Below, in pieces: positions 39,334-48,810 of a stretch of 64,000 bases of DNA. This DNA is from CAIWHR01 sp963786625. GTDB lineage: Bacteria; Pseudomonadota; Gammaproteobacteria; Burkholderiales; Casimicrobiaceae. The position numbers and the translations under genes are program-made. Where the stretch lies: NCBI GenBank assembly GCA_963786625.1, contig CAWAZS010000002.1:60824-124823 (forward strand), given 5' to 3'. Position 1 is the first letter of the stretch, and each line of letters begins with the position of its first letter. The notes beneath the pieces are model-generated. The model saw only the letters and a list, made by a program, of their open reading frames with translations. It had not been told where the DNA came from and made no database searches.

Positions 39334-39830
39334 CGCGGCGACCACTCGACCAGGAATGCGCGGAAGGCGATCGGGTCGTAGCTCTTGCCGGCCTCCAGCA
39401 CGCCGGTGTCCTGCGATTGCAGCAGCCGGCCGTCTGCATCGAGCACGTAGAGGTGCGGATAGCCCGCGACCTTCGGCCAGCGCGAGAGGAGCGCCTCGTT
39501 CGGGTTCTCCTTGGAGAAGTTGACCTTGAGCCAGATGAAGTTCGCGTCGCGAATCCGCCTCACCTCCGCATTCGCGGCAAAGAACCGGTCCAGGATGTGG
39601 CACCAGCTGCACCACTGGCCGCCGACCTCGACGAGCACGCGCCGGTGCGTGGCGCGCGCCATCCGCAACGCCACATCGAGGTCCTTCTTCGCGTCGCGCG
39701 CGGGTTCGAACCGCGTCGGGAGCGGATGCGTTTCCGCCGCTGCCGCCGCACGCAGCGGCACGAGCAGCGCGCACGCCGTCGCAACGAAGCGGCGGCGCGA
39801 CAGCAGAGCTGGGGGTCGCGAGTCCATCAT
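39330..39830 (-). CDS. Exported thioredoxin-fold protein
   Basis: A 166-residue protein with a twin-arginine-like leader (SRRRFVATACALLVPLRAAA) and a thioredoxin-like domain holding the redox motif GGQWCSWCHILDRFF. GYPHLYVLDADGRLL is the conserved cis-Pro region. Such proteins act as periplasmic disulfide reductases or in cytochrome c maturation; nothing here decides. ATG 39830 follows GGAG five bases upstream; a second ATG follows at once. It overlaps the 3' end of queG by four bases, tail to tail. Confidence 0.85.
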   Translation of the reverse strand: MMDSRPPALLSRRRFVATACALLVPLRAAAAAETHPLPTRFEPARDAKKDLDVALRMARATHRRVLVEVGGQWCSWCHILDRFFAANAEVRRIRDANFIWLKVNFSKENPNEALLSRWPKVAGYPHLYVLDADGRLLQSQDTGVLEAGKSYDPIAFRAFLVEWSPR

Positions 39831-39923
39831 GGTCTCCTTCGGTGTCGGGTTGGCGTGCGGCGCGACGCGCACGCCGGATTCCCTCTCGTCATCGGCCGCG
39901 GCATCGGCCTGCCCGCCACGCCG

Positions 39924-41147
39924 TCATCGGATGAGCTGATTCATCGAGACGATCGGCAGCATCACCGCGAGCACGAGCACCAGCACGATCGCGCCCATCA
40001 GCACGATCAGCGCCGGCTGCAGCAGCGCGGCGAACCAGGTGATCCGCCGCCCGGCCTCGCGCTCGAGCTCGGCCGCGGCGCGCTCCAGCATCGGCGCGAG
40101 CCGTCCGCTCGCCTCTCCGTTCGCGGTCAGATGGATCAGCACCGGGGGAAACACGCGCTGCTCCTTCAGCGCGCGCGCCAGCGACACACCCTCGCGCACG
40201 AGCACCGCCGCCGCCCCTGCCGCAGCCCGGATCGGCAGCGCCCAGACGACATCGCGCGCCGCATCGAGCGAGCGCAGCAGCGGCGCGCCACTGCCGGTGA
40301 GAATCGCCAGCGTGCTCGCGAACCGCGCGGTGTCGACCGCGACGACGAGTCGTCCCGCCACCGGCATCCGCAGGAGCGCGCGATGCCAGCCCGCGCGAAA
40401 CGCCTCGCGTCGGTTCGCAACCGCGAGCGCCGCCGCGGCCGCCGCGATGCCCGCGAGCCAGATCCAGGCGGTGTCGCGAAAGAAGCCGCTCGCAGCGATC
40501 AGCGCCCGGGTGAGCCACGGCAGCGTCTGCCGGCTCTGCTGGTACACCGAGACGATCTGCGGGACGACGTACACGAGCAGCACCGCAATCACCGCGACCG
40601 CGATGATCGTGACGAGCGCCGGATAGACCAGCGCCAGCGTGAACTGCTGCCGTTGCGCCTGCCGCGCCTCGAGATAATCGGCGAGCCGCTCCAGCACGTC
40701 GGGCAGTTGCCCCGTTTCCGCGGCCACGGCGACGAGGCCCCGATACAGGTCGGAGAACGTCCGGGGCCAGCGCGCGAGCGCACCGGCCAGCGTTTCGCCA
40801 GCCGCCACCTGCGCCCGCGCGGCGGTATAGACCCCGGCCACGCGCGCGTCGTCGGCCTGTTCGCCGACCGCGGCGAGCGCCTGATCGAGCGGCATGCCCG
40901 ACCGGACGAGCGTGGCGAGCTGGCGCGTCGACAGGGCGACCTGTGCCGCAGGCAAGCGCAGGCGGTCCACCATGGGCCGCGGCCCCGCACCGTCGCCCGA
41001 CGCGGCGCCGGTCGCGGCGTCGATGGCAGTCGGGAAGAGGCCCTGCGCACGCAGCTGGTCGCGCACCTGCCGGGAGGATTCCGCGTCGAGCAGCCCGCGC
41101 CGCGGCTTGCCCTGCGCGTCGACGGCCTCGTAGCGAAACGCCGGCAT
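39924..41147 (-). CDS. gspF: Type II secretion inner-membrane protein GspF
   Basis: A 407-residue platform protein of type II secretion. It starts MPAFRYEAVDAQGKPRRGLL and shows the two T2SSF repeats (LATLVRSGMPLDQALAAVG and FASTLAILTGSGAPLLRSL), three helices including YPALVTIIAVAVIAVLLVYV, and the classic ending MLPIVSMNQLIR. It would contact the GspE ATPase and the pseudopilin base. The order is gspD, gspE, gspF on the minus strand; the gap before it holds a palindromic repeat pair. No pseudopilin genes are in the window. Confidence 0.95.
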   Translation of the reverse strand: MPAFRYEAVDAQGKPRRGLLDAESSRQVRDQLRAQGLFPTAIDAATGAASGDGAGPRPMVDRLRLPAAQVALSTRQLATLVRSGMPLDQALAAVGEQADDARVAGVYTAARAQVAAGETLAGALARWPRTFSDLYRGLVAVAAETGQLPDVLERLADYLEARQAQRQQFTLALVYPALVTIIAVAVIAVLLVYVVPQIVSVYQQSRQTLPWLTRALIAASGFFRDTAWIWLAGIAAAAAALAVANRREAFRAGWHRALLRMPVAGRLVVAVDTARFASTLAILTGSGAPLLRSLDAARDVVWALPIRAAAGAAAVLVREGVSLARALKEQRVFPPVLIHLTANGEASGRLAPMLERAAAELEREAGRRITWFAALLQPALIVLMGAIVLVLVLAVMLPIVSMNQLIR

Positions 41148-41213
41148 CGGGATCTCGCGCGGGATCAGTGCCCGCACGGCCGCCCGAAGGGCACTGTGCG
41201 CCCTCCGGGGGGA

Positions 41214-41253
41214 GCCGCCTTCAGGCGGCATGCGCGTCCGGCTGAAGCCGGAC
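41214..41253. repeat. BIME-like pair of small palindromes, copy 2
   Basis: The 16-base palindrome (41214-41229) and 18-base palindrome (41236-41253) match those at 29468-29483 and 29428-29445 in reversed order and orientation, with a 6-base instead of 22-base spacer. It sits between gspE and gspF. A further GCCCGAAGGGC hairpin lies about 30 bases to the left. Confidence 0.8.
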
Positions 41254-41282
41254 CCACACCGTGAGCGTGGGGGCCGTTCATC

Positions 41283-42791
41283 TCAGGATTCGCGCGACAC
41301 GCGCACGAGCTCGGCCAGCGAGGTCGCGCCGGAGGCGATCCAGCGCGCGCCGTCGCGACGCAGCGACGTCATGCCCGACGCCGCGGCGGCCGCGCGCAAC
41401 GCGTGCTCGGGCGCACGGTCGTGGATCAACCGGCGCAGCGTGTCGTCGACGACGATGAGCTCGTAGATGCCGCTGCGCCCGCGGTAGCCGGTGTCGCGGC
41501 ACTCGCCGCAGCCGGACGGCGCATGGAGCGGCCGATCCGGCGGCAGTCCGAGCTCGGCCAGCAGCGCGGCCTCGCCGGCGGTGGGCGGAGCCGCGATCCG
41601 GCACGCCGGACAGAGCGTGCGCACCAGCCGCTGCGCGAGCACGCCGAGCAGGCTCGACGCGAGCAGGTAGGGCTCGACGCCCATGTCGGCGAGCCGCGTC
41701 ATCGCGCTCGCCGCATCGTTCGTGTGCAACGTCGCGAGCACCAGGTGGCCGGTGAGCGATGCCTGCACGGCGATCTGCGCCGTCTCGAGATCGCGGATCT
41801 CGCCGATCATGATGATGTCGGGATCCTGGCGGAGGATCGCGCGGAGCGCGCGCGCGAAGTCGAGGTCGATCTTCGGATTGACCTGGGTCTGGCCGACGCC
41901 GTCGAGCGCGTACTCGATGGGATCCTCGACCGTCATCATGTTGAGCACACCGCGCGGCAAGCGCGACAGCGCCGCATAGAGCGTCGTGGTCTTGCCGGAA
42001 CCGGTGGGACCGGTGACGAGAACGATCCCGTGGGGCTCGCGGATCAGCCGATCCACCGCCGCCAGCGTCGACGCGCTCATGCCGAGCGCGGTCAGATCGA
42101 GCTGCGCGGAGTCCTTGTCGAGCAGGCGCAGCACGACCCGCTCGCCTGGGCCCGTCGGCAGCGTCGAGACGCGGACATCGACCTGCTTGTCGCCGAGCTT
42201 CAGCGTCAGCCGGCCATCCTGCGGCAGCCGCTTCTCGGCGATGTCGAGGCTCGCCATGATCTTCACCCGCGAGACGAGCGCGGCGTGCAGCGCGCGCGGC
42301 GGCTCCAGCACGTCGCGCAACACGCCGTCGACGCGGAAGCGCACGACCGAACGCGATTCGTACGGCTCGAAATGGACGTCCGATGCCCGCTCGCGCAGCG
42401 CCTGCAGGAGCAGCGCGTTGATCATCCGGATCACCGGCGCCTGGGCGCCGCTGTCGAGCAGATCTTCGGCGGTCGGCAGATCCTGCATCAGCCGGGCGAG
42501 GTCGCTGTCCCGCGACAGATCGTCGGACGCCTGCGCGACCCCCGCCGTCGCCGTGTTGTAGGCGCGCGCCAGCTCGGCGGCGAAGCGCTCGGCATCGACG
42601 GCGCGCGTCACCAGCGGCCGCTGCAGCACGCGCTTCAGCTCGGCGATGCCTTCGACGGTTGCGTCGGGGCGCGTCAGCACGACGACCGCGCCGCCGTCCT
42701 CGCCCTGCGCGAGCACGCCGTGAGTCCGCGCGAACGCGTAGGGGATGCGCTGCGCGAACACGCCGGCGCTGGCGGACGAAACGGCGGCCAT
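41283..42791 (-). CDS. gspE: Type II secretion ATPase GspE
   Basis: A 502-residue hexameric ATPase that powers pseudopilus assembly. Walker A is LVTGPTGSGKTTTLYAALSR, the Asp box MMTVEDPIEYALDGVGQTQV, the Walker B region RQDPDIIMIGEIRDLETA and the His box LVLATLHTNDAASAMTRL. A four-Cys zinc site near the end reads TLCPACRI and SGCGECRDTGYRGR. ATG 42791 gives the family-like N1 domain (PYAFARTHGVLAQGEDGG). It lies 26 bp downstream of gspD. Confidence 0.96.
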   Translation of the reverse strand: MAAVSSASAGVFAQRIPYAFARTHGVLAQGEDGGAVVVLTRPDATVEGIAELKRVLQRPLVTRAVDAERFAAELARAYNTATAGVAQASDDLSRDSDLARLMQDLPTAEDLLDSGAQAPVIRMINALLLQALRERASDVHFEPYESRSVVRFRVDGVLRDVLEPPRALHAALVSRVKIMASLDIAEKRLPQDGRLTLKLGDKQVDVRVSTLPTGPGERVVLRLLDKDSAQLDLTALGMSASTLAAVDRLIREPHGIVLVTGPTGSGKTTTLYAALSRLPRGVLNMMTVEDPIEYALDGVGQTQVNPKIDLDFARALRAILRQDPDIIMIGEIRDLETAQIAVQASLTGHLVLATLHTNDAASAMTRLADMGVEPYLLASSLLGVLAQRLVRTLCPACRIAAPPTAGEAALLAELGLPPDRPLHAPSGCGECRDTGYRGRSGIYELIVVDDTLRRLIHDRAPEHALRAAAAASGMTSLRRDGARWIASGATSLAELVRVSRES

Positions 42792-42817
42792 CGGGGGGAG
42801 AGTCGCTCCTGGCGGCG

Positions 42818-45031
42818 CTACGGCTTCGTGGCGGGCGCCGGCTCGGACTGGGTCACCAGCGGCCACTTGTCCCCGAGCAGCGATGGCGTCGGATCGGCGC
42901 CCGGGGTGCCCGGCAGCACGCCCTGCGGCGGCAGCGTCGGCTGCGTGGTGTCGCCCCAGAAGAACCGGTTTCCCGGCATCTGCCGCTCCTGCTCGCCCAT
43001 CAGGTACTGGTAGCGCTCCGAGGTGATCTCGCGTCCGTCGGCGCCGTTGCGCAACACCGTCGGCTTGATGAAGATCATCAGGTTGGTCTTCTGGCGCCGC
43101 CGCGCGTCGTAGCGGAACAGCGCCCCGGCGATGGGGATGTCGCCGAACAGCGGGACCTTGTCGCTGCCGTCGGCCAGCCGGTCCTCGATCAGGCCGCCAA
43201 GCACGATGATCTGCGTGTCGTCGACGACCACCGTCGACTCGAGCGCGCGCTTCGACAGCGTCGTGCCGGTCTGCGTCGAGACGTCCTCGATCCGCGACAC
43301 CTCCTGGTAGAGCGAAAGGCGGATCGTTCCGCCCTCGGTGATCTGCGGCTTGACCCGGAGCATGATTCCGACGTCCTTGCGCTCGAACGTCTGGAACGGC
43401 GTGACCGTCGTGCTGTTGCCGGTGGTCGCGTAGCTGCCGGTGACGAGCGGGATGTTCTGGCCGACGATGATCCGCGCCTCCTCGTTGTCGAGCGTGAGCA
43501 GCGTCGGCGTCGACAGGATGTTGGCGCCGACCTGCGTCTCCAGCGCGCGCGCGAGGAACGCGAGGTTGGTGATCGTGCCCAGCCCGGGGATCGTCACCGT
43601 GCCCTTCATCACACCCAGCGCGAGGCCCTGACCGACCGTGCCCGGATTGACGGCGACGTCGATGATGTTGTTGCCGCTGCCGCGCGGCGTGAAGTTGGTC
43701 CCGCCGATGACGCGCGTCTGCGTCGTGTTGTAGCCGGAGAGCGCCTGCCACTGGATGCCGAACTCCGCCGCCTTGTCCGCGGACACCTCGACGATCAGCG
43801 CCTCGACGAACACCTGCGCGCGGCGGACGTCGAGCTTTTCGATGATCGCGCGCAGGTTGTTGTAGACAGGCTCGGGCGCCATGATGACGAGCGCATTGCT
43901 CGCGGTGTCCGCGGTGATCGTCGCGCCGCTCGCGGAGAACGACGCCGAGCCTCCCGCCGGAGCGCCGGAGAGCGGCGTCGTCGCGGCCGATGCGCCCGTG
44001 GCGCCGCCGGTGGTCCCGGTACTGGCAATCGAGGTCATGACCGGCTGCGGCGACAGCGTCGATCCGCCCGCGGACGCCGCGCCGGCGTCGACGCCGGTCA
44101 GCATCGCACGCAGCGTCTGCGCGACGCGCGCGGCCTCGGCGTTCTTCAGATAGACGATGAACATGTTGCCGCCCGGCCGGCCGGGGGTGTCGAGATCCGC
44201 GATCAGCTGCCGGACGCGCGCCAGGCGGCCCGGATTGTCGGCGCGAACGAGTATGCTGTTCGAGCGCGGATCGGCGATGACGGTGACCCGCTGCTGCACG
44301 TCCCCGGTCCCTGCGCCGGCCCCCGTGGTCGCCCCGGCGTCGGCGATCAGGCGATTGAGCAACGCGACGATGTCGAGCGCCGACGCGTGCCTGACGGGAA
44401 CGACGACCGGCTCGCTCCCCGGCGGCTGGTCCAGCGACGCGATGATGCGGTCGATCCGCCGGAGATTGTCGGCATAGTCGGTGATGACCAGCGCGTTGCT
44501 GCCCGGATACGCGGCGATCGTGTTGTTCGGCGTGATCAGCGGCCGCAGCACGTTGACGAGCTGCTGGGCGGACTCGTACCGGAGCGTGACGACCTGCGTC
44601 ACCAGCCGGTCGCCGCCCGCGGCGACCGGCCCCTGCGTCACCGCGCCGCCCTGCTGCTTGGCGTCGACTTCCGGCACGATCTTCACCACCCCGTCGCTTT
44701 CGACCGCGGTGAAGCCCAGGAGCCGGAGCGCCGAGAGCAGCGTCGGGTACACGAGGCTTTTCGCGACCGGCTTGGCCGAGATGATGTTGACCGTGCCCTT
44801 GACCCTGGGGTCGATCACGAAATTGCGGCCGGTGATCTCGGCGACCGCCTTGACGACGGCCTCGATGTCGGCGTTGACGAAGTTGAGCGTCACCGGCTCG
44901 TCGGCGGCGCTCGCCGACGGGGCGAGGCCGGCAGCCAGCACCATGGCGAGCACGGCAAGCGTCCGCGCCCCGCGGCGGACAGTGCGCGGGAGGAAGTAAA
45001 GACGCACCAGGCTTCGCAGTTTCGTGGGCAA
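42818..45031 (-). CDS. gspD: Type II secretion outer-membrane secretin GspD
   Basis: A secretin of about 737 residues forming the outer-membrane channel. In order: signal peptide (TLAVLAMVLAAGLAPSASA), N0 domain (PVTLNFVNADIEAVVKAVAE), three N1-N3 repeats (e.g. VTVIADPRSNSILVRADNPG), a Gly/Ser/Thr-rich insert near residues 325-370, and the secretin core (VGANILSTPTLLTLDNEEA, VVVDDTQIIVLGGLIEDR, VPLFGDIPIAGALFRYDAR). Start is uncertain: TTG 45031 gives a full basic leader and GTG 45006 is nearly as good. It is the first gene of gspD-E-F. Confidence 0.93.
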   Translation of the reverse strand: MPTKLRSLVRLYFLPRTVRRGARTLAVLAMVLAAGLAPSASAADEPVTLNFVNADIEAVVKAVAEITGRNFVIDPRVKGTVNIISAKPVAKSLVYPTLLSALRLLGFTAVESDGVVKIVPEVDAKQQGGAVTQGPVAAGGDRLVTQVVTLRYESAQQLVNVLRPLITPNNTIAAYPGSNALVITDYADNLRRIDRIIASLDQPPGSEPVVVPVRHASALDIVALLNRLIADAGATTGAGAGTGDVQQRVTVIADPRSNSILVRADNPGRLARVRQLIADLDTPGRPGGNMFIVYLKNAEAARVAQTLRAMLTGVDAGAASAGGSTLSPQPVMTSIASTGTTGGATGASAATTPLSGAPAGGSASFSASGATITADTASNALVIMAPEPVYNNLRAIIEKLDVRRAQVFVEALIVEVSADKAAEFGIQWQALSGYNTTQTRVIGGTNFTPRGSGNNIIDVAVNPGTVGQGLALGVMKGTVTIPGLGTITNLAFLARALETQVGANILSTPTLLTLDNEEARIIVGQNIPLVTGSYATTGNSTTVTPFQTFERKDVGIMLRVKPQITEGGTIRLSLYQEVSRIEDVSTQTGTTLSKRALESTVVVDDTQIIVLGGLIEDRLADGSDKVPLFGDIPIAGALFRYDARRRQKTNLMIFIKPTVLRNGADGREITSERYQYLMGEQERQMPGNRFFWGDTTQPTLPPQGVLPGTPGADPTPSLLGDKWPLVTQSEPAPATKP

Positions 45032-45242
45032 GCCGTTGCCAGGGACGACGATCGGGCCGCGCCGCGGGCTCCGGCACGGAAAAACTGCACGAATCGGCGC
45101 GCGGAGCGGGATTTCGCGGCGGCCGCGGGTTTTCGGGAATAATAGCACGCACGCCACGGCGTCCCGCACCGCGAAAACCTGAATCCGAAGCCCGCTCCGA
45201 CTGCATCCAATGCGAGCGAACGACACTACTTCGGGAGCCCCC

Positions 45243-46163
45243 ATGAATGCACCGACCGCCACCGCCGCGCCGACACCGGCCTTCCGCCGACTGGTTCTCG
45301 GCACCGCCTTTCTCGCCGGCCTGACCTTGGCGCTCGCGCCGCGAACCCCGGCCGTGCACGCGCAGCCGAGCCCGCCGCCCGCCGCCACGGCAAGCCAGCC
45401 ATCGCCGTCGAAGTCGGTCACGATCTCGAGCGGGCGCGGCGTCGAGGCGAAGATCGAAATCAGGGACTCGGCGGAACCCGACGCCAAGACGGCGGCCTCC
45501 GCCGGCGGTCAAGCCGACGCCGAAGGCACGCCGCCGGCCGACGCGGGAACGGCGGGTGCCCGCGGCCGCAGCGTCACCGTCGGCAAGCACGGGCGGGTCA
45601 AGGTCGACGGCGCTCGGCACGGACCGCGAATTCGATTCGTTCGAGGAATTCGTCCACGACGAGCCGGCCATCGCGGCAATGGTGGTCGCGATCGTCACCG
45701 TGGTCTTTCTGGCGCCGGTCCTGGCCATCGGGCTCATCCTCTGGTACCGGATGCGCAAGGCGCGGATGCTGAACGAGACGATGCTCGACGCTCGCCGAGA
45801 AGGGCATCGTGACACCGGCCGCCGCGCTCGAGGCACTCTCCAGCGGCAAGCAGGCCGCGATGCTCGCGACCGCCGCGGGCACGGCGCCGCTCTACGAGCA
45901 GGCGAGGCAGATCCGCCGCCGCGCGGCGTGGTCGGACCTGCGCAAGGGCGTGCTGATGGGCGGCGTCGGCCTCGCGCCTGACGCTCTATTCGCTGCTCGA
46001 GGACCGCGAGCCGAATGCGATCGGCCTCATCCTGCTGTTCGTCGGCATCGGCTTCGTCGTCCTCTGGTGGTTCGAGGAGCGGCAGCTCGCATCGGCCAAC
46101 AACGCGGCCCCCGGCGCAGGAGCACCGGGCGGCGTGCCCGGCGGTCAGCCGCCTTCGGCGTGA
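45243..46163 (+). CDS. DUF6249-like membrane protein, about three frameshifts
   Basis: A probable exported or membrane protein divergent from gspD. The first frame gives a signal peptide (RLVLGTAFLAGLTLALAPRT) and a Pro/Ala/Gly-rich region to about 45610. The frame then shifts to FDSFEEFVHDEPAIAAMVVA with the helix VTVVFLAPVLAIGLILWYRM, shifts again near 45795 to TPAAALEALSSGKQAAMLAT, and near 45980 to LILLFVGIGFVVLWWFEER, ending at TGA 46161. Three helices and the RM-K-R-ML-NE-L-E-G pattern suggest DUF6249. Function unknown. The indels look like sequence errors. Confidence 0.65.
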
Positions 46164-46216
46164 GCCGTCGGCGGCGCGCTCTCCGGATTCCGGCCGCCCG
46201 CGATCGACGCGCCCCG

Positions 46217-46811
46217 ATGGCGCAGCCGCCGCTCACCGATGCCCAGCTCATTGCGCGCGTCGTCGTCCACGATGATCGCCATGCGTTCTCGGAACTCGTG
46301 CGGCGCCACCAGTCCGCGGTCCGCACGACGCTGCGGCGGCTGACCGCGGGCAATCAGGCGCTCGCCGACGACCTCGCGCAGGAATCCTTCATGCTCGCGT
46401 ACCGCAACCTGAAATCGTTCCGGCAGGAGGCGCAGTTCTCGACCTGGCTCTACCGGATCGCGACCAATGCTTTCCTCGCCCACGCGCGCAAGCGCAAGGA
46501 AGAGCTGCTCGGCGACCGGGATGCGCGAGCTCGCCGACGACGACGGCGACGACGGTCCGGCCGGTACTGCGGGCCCGGACCACGTGCGCGCCGCGACGCT
46601 CCGGATGGACATGGATCGCGCGCTCGCGGTGCTGTCCGAGGGCGAGCGGGCCGCCATCGTCCAGTGCTACCATAACGACCTGTCGCACGAGGAGGCCGCG
46701 CAGGTGCTGAACTGCCCCGTCGGCACCGTCAAGACGCACATCCTGCGGGCGAAGCAGAAGCTCAAGTCGCGGCTCGCGGCTTGGGCCCCCGACGACGGAA
46801 ACAGGCAATGA
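46217..46811 (+). CDS. RpoE-like ECF sigma factor, one frameshift
   Basis: A sigma-70 family factor of about 198 residues. Region 2 is complete: AFSELVRRHQSAVRTTLRRL, DDLAQESFMLAYRNLKSFRQ and FSTWLYRIATNAFLAHARKR. The frame shifts near 46520 in an Arg/Asp-rich linker, then region 4 follows: ALAVLSEGERAAIVQCYHND, LSHEEAAQVLNCPVGTVKTH and ILRAKQKLKSRLA. The stop overlaps the next gene's ATG (ATGA), the usual link to an anti-sigma partner. It follows the DUF6249-like gene on the same strand. Confidence 0.87.
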
Positions 46812-47173
46812 ACGATCGACCACTTGCGCCGACCGACGCCGACGACGACTGGATCGACGCCCTGCTGCGCGCCGATGGCCGCGATCACCGTGCCGCGTAT
46901 CTCGACGACGACGGGTTCACCGCCCGCACGATGGCCGCGCTGCCCGCCCCGGCCGCGCTGCCCGCATGGCGCAGGCCCGCGCTCACCGTGCTGTGGGCGG
47001 CCGCAGGCCTGGGAATCGCGCTCGCGCTGCCGGGCGCGGTCACCGACGTCTCCCGCGAGATCCTGCGCGTGATACTCGGGCAGCCGGTGTCGTTCACCGG
47101 AATCGCCGCCGGCGTCGTCGCGCTGGGTGCCGCGACGTGGGCCGCGGTCGCGCTCGCGCTGCGCGACGACTGA
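46808..47173 (+). CDS. Putative membrane partner of the sigma factor
   Basis: A 121-residue protein with an acidic start (TDADDDWIDALLRADGRDH) and two hydrophobic segments (LTVLWAAAGLGIALALPGAV and GIAAGVVALGAATWAAVALA). Overlap with the sigma factor stop and this layout fit a membrane-anchored anti-sigma factor, although no zinc-finger motif is present. ATG 46808 chosen because it makes the ATGA overlap. The next gene, tonB, is convergent. Confidence 0.7.
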   Translation: MNDRPLAPTDADDDWIDALLRADGRDHRAAYLDDDGFTARTMAALPAPAALPAWRRPALTVLWAAAGLGIALALPGAVTDVSREILRVILGQPVSFTGIAAGVVALGAATWAAVALALRDD

Positions 47174-47193
47174 GTCCGCGGTCAGCCGGCGCG

Positions 47194-47216
47194 GCGGCGA
47201 CGATGCCAGTCGCCGC
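47194..47216. terminator. Hairpin between convergent sigma-partner gene and tonB
   Basis: Arms 47194-47201 and 47209-47216 form a perfect 8-bp GC stem with a 7-base loop, centred in the 49-bp gap between two convergent stops. Probably bidirectional. Confidence 0.5.
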
Positions 47217-47222
47217 GCGCGG

Positions 47223-47874
47223 TCAATTCAGCTTGAAGTTGATCTCGATCTCGCCGACGTACTTCTGTCCGTCCGCCCTGAATTTCCAGTCCTTGAGCGC
47301 GTCGATGACGGCCCTGTCGAAGTGCCGCGGCGGAACGGCCGAGACGATGACGACTTCGGTCACGTTGCCCTTCTCGTCGATCATCAGCGCGCGCGACGAC
47401 CTGTCCCTTCTCGATGTTGAGACGCTGGGCGTTGCGCGGGAACTCGGGCGGATCGCCGGAGATGCGGACAAGGTCGCCCCCGCGGCGCACCGCCGGTTTC
47501 GGCGGGGGCGGGGGCGGCGGCGGCGGGGCCTCGACGACCGGCGGGGCAATCACATGCGGCTGCGCCGGCGGGGTCGTCGTGACCGGCGCCGAGATGACCG
47601 GCTCCGTTGGTGCCGTCGGGACCGGAATGTCGGGAGGAGGAACGTAGGTCTCGGGTACCTTGACCTTGGGCGGTTCGATCCGCTTCGGCGGCGGCGGCGG
47701 CGGCGGCGGCGCCTTGATCTCCTCGATGATCGTGGCCGAAAGCGGCTTCTTGATCACGTCGACCACCGTGCGCCCGAGACCCGTCATGAGCGCGTAGATG
47801 AGCAGCAGGTGCATCGCGACGACGAAGCCGATCCCGATCAGCGTGCTTCGTCGGATCCCTCTGCTGCCGTGCAT
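47223..47874 (-). CDS. tonB: TonB energy-transducing protein, one frameshift
   Basis: A protein of about 216 residues. The N-terminal anchor helix is LIGIGFVVAMHLLLIYALMT with the conserved His, then Pro-rich stretches (APPPPPPPPKRIEPPKVKVP) that span the periplasm, and a C-terminal TonB domain (DPPEFPRNAQRLNIEKGQVV, then after a frame change near 47395 LMIDEKGNVTEVVIVSA, DALKDWKFRADGQKYVGEI). One base removed in the GCGCGC run restores the frame. It is the last gene of exbB-exbD-exbD-tonB. Confidence 0.92.
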
Positions 47875-47931
47875 AGTCCATTTCGTTAACCTCCGATCGC
47901 CAGCCGGTGCGCGGGCCGTGCCCGCCGCAGC

Positions 47932-48363
47932 CTACTCGACGAACTGCTCGCTGCCGACGATGCCGATCCTGGTCAGTCCGAGCCGCTGCGCCGACGCCAT
48001 CACGCCGGCGGCGACCTCGTACTTCGATGCCTTGTCCGGGCGCAGATGCAGCTCGGGCTGCACCGGCTGCGCTGCCGCGGACCGCAACCTTTCCTCGAGC
48101 GCTGCCCGGTCCGGCACCACGTCGCCATTCCAGTAGGTCGTCCCCGTACCGTCGATGTCGATCTTGACCACCTCGGGCTTGACGAGTTGCGGCGGCGGAT
48201 TGCCGAGCGGCAGATTGAGATTGACCGAGTGCAGCTGAATCGGGATCGTGATGATGAGCATCACCAGCAGCACCAGCATCACGTCGATCAGCGGCGTGGT
48301 GTTGATGTCGATCATGACTTCCGGCTCGCGCTCACCGCCGCCGGAGCCAACGGTCATACTCAT
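47932..48363 (-). CDS. exbD: ExbD/TolR family protein, second copy
   Basis: A 143-residue one-helix protein with the proton-path Asp in MIDINTTPLIDVMLVLLVML, and a periplasmic domain ending in GIVGSEQFVE. It begins 12 bp after the other ExbD gene. Two adjacent ExbD paralogues are known in systems with a dedicated TonB; the copies differ along their whole length, so this is not a recent duplication. Confidence 0.93.
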   Translation of the reverse strand: MSMTVGSGGGEREPEVMIDINTTPLIDVMLVLLVMLIITIPIQLHSVNLNLPLGNPPPQLVKPEVVKIDIDGTGTTYWNGDVVPDRAALEERLRSAAAQPVQPELHLRPDKASKYEVAAGVMASAQRLGLTRIGIVGSEQFVE

Positions 48364-48375
48364 GGCATGCTCCTC

Positions 48376-48807
48376 CTAGCTCCCGCGTACCGGCGGCTCG
48401 GTGATGAATCCGACCTTGGCGATCCCCGCCCGCTGGCACGCATAGATGATCCGGCCCACGGAGTCGTACTGCGCGCCGCCGTCGCCGCGGATCTGCACTT
48501 CGGGTTGCGGCGTCAGCACGGAGATCTTCTTCAGCCGGTCGATCAGCACGTTCGTGTTCGCGATCCGCAGGTCGTTCCAGTAGATGCGGCCGGCCTGATC
48601 GACCGAGAGCACGATGTTTTCCGGCTTGGTCTCGCGGATCTCGTTCCGTTCCTTGGGCAGCTGGACGGGGATCGACGTCGTGACGACCGGAATCGTGATC
48701 AGAAAGATGATCAGCAGCACGAGCATGATGTCGACGAGCGGCGTGGTGTTGATCGTCGAGATCACCTCGTCGTCGCCGCCATCGCCCTGGCTGACGTTCA
48801 TCGCCAT
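48376..48807 (-). CDS. exbD: ExbD/TolR family protein, first copy
   Basis: A 143-residue protein with the hallmark helix ISTINTTPLVDIMLVLLIIF (Asp in the proton path) followed by ITIPVVTTSIPVQLPKERNE and a periplasmic domain (VDQAGRIYWNDLRI). It starts three bases after the exbB stop. With ExbB it forms the proton-driven motor for TonB. Confidence 0.94.
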   Translation of the reverse strand: MAMNVSQGDGGDDEVISTINTTPLVDIMLVLLIIFLITIPVVTTSIPVQLPKERNEIRETKPENIVLSVDQAGRIYWNDLRIANTNVLIDRLKKISVLTPQPEVQIRGDGGAQYDSVGRIIYACQRAGIAKVGFITEPPVRGS

Positions 48808-48810
48808 GGC

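Noticed and set aside
38781..41264. An 827-codon + strand frame across queG, the thioredoxin-like gene and gspF
   Set aside because: It crosses several recognised genes and its translation is low-complexity Arg-rich sequence.
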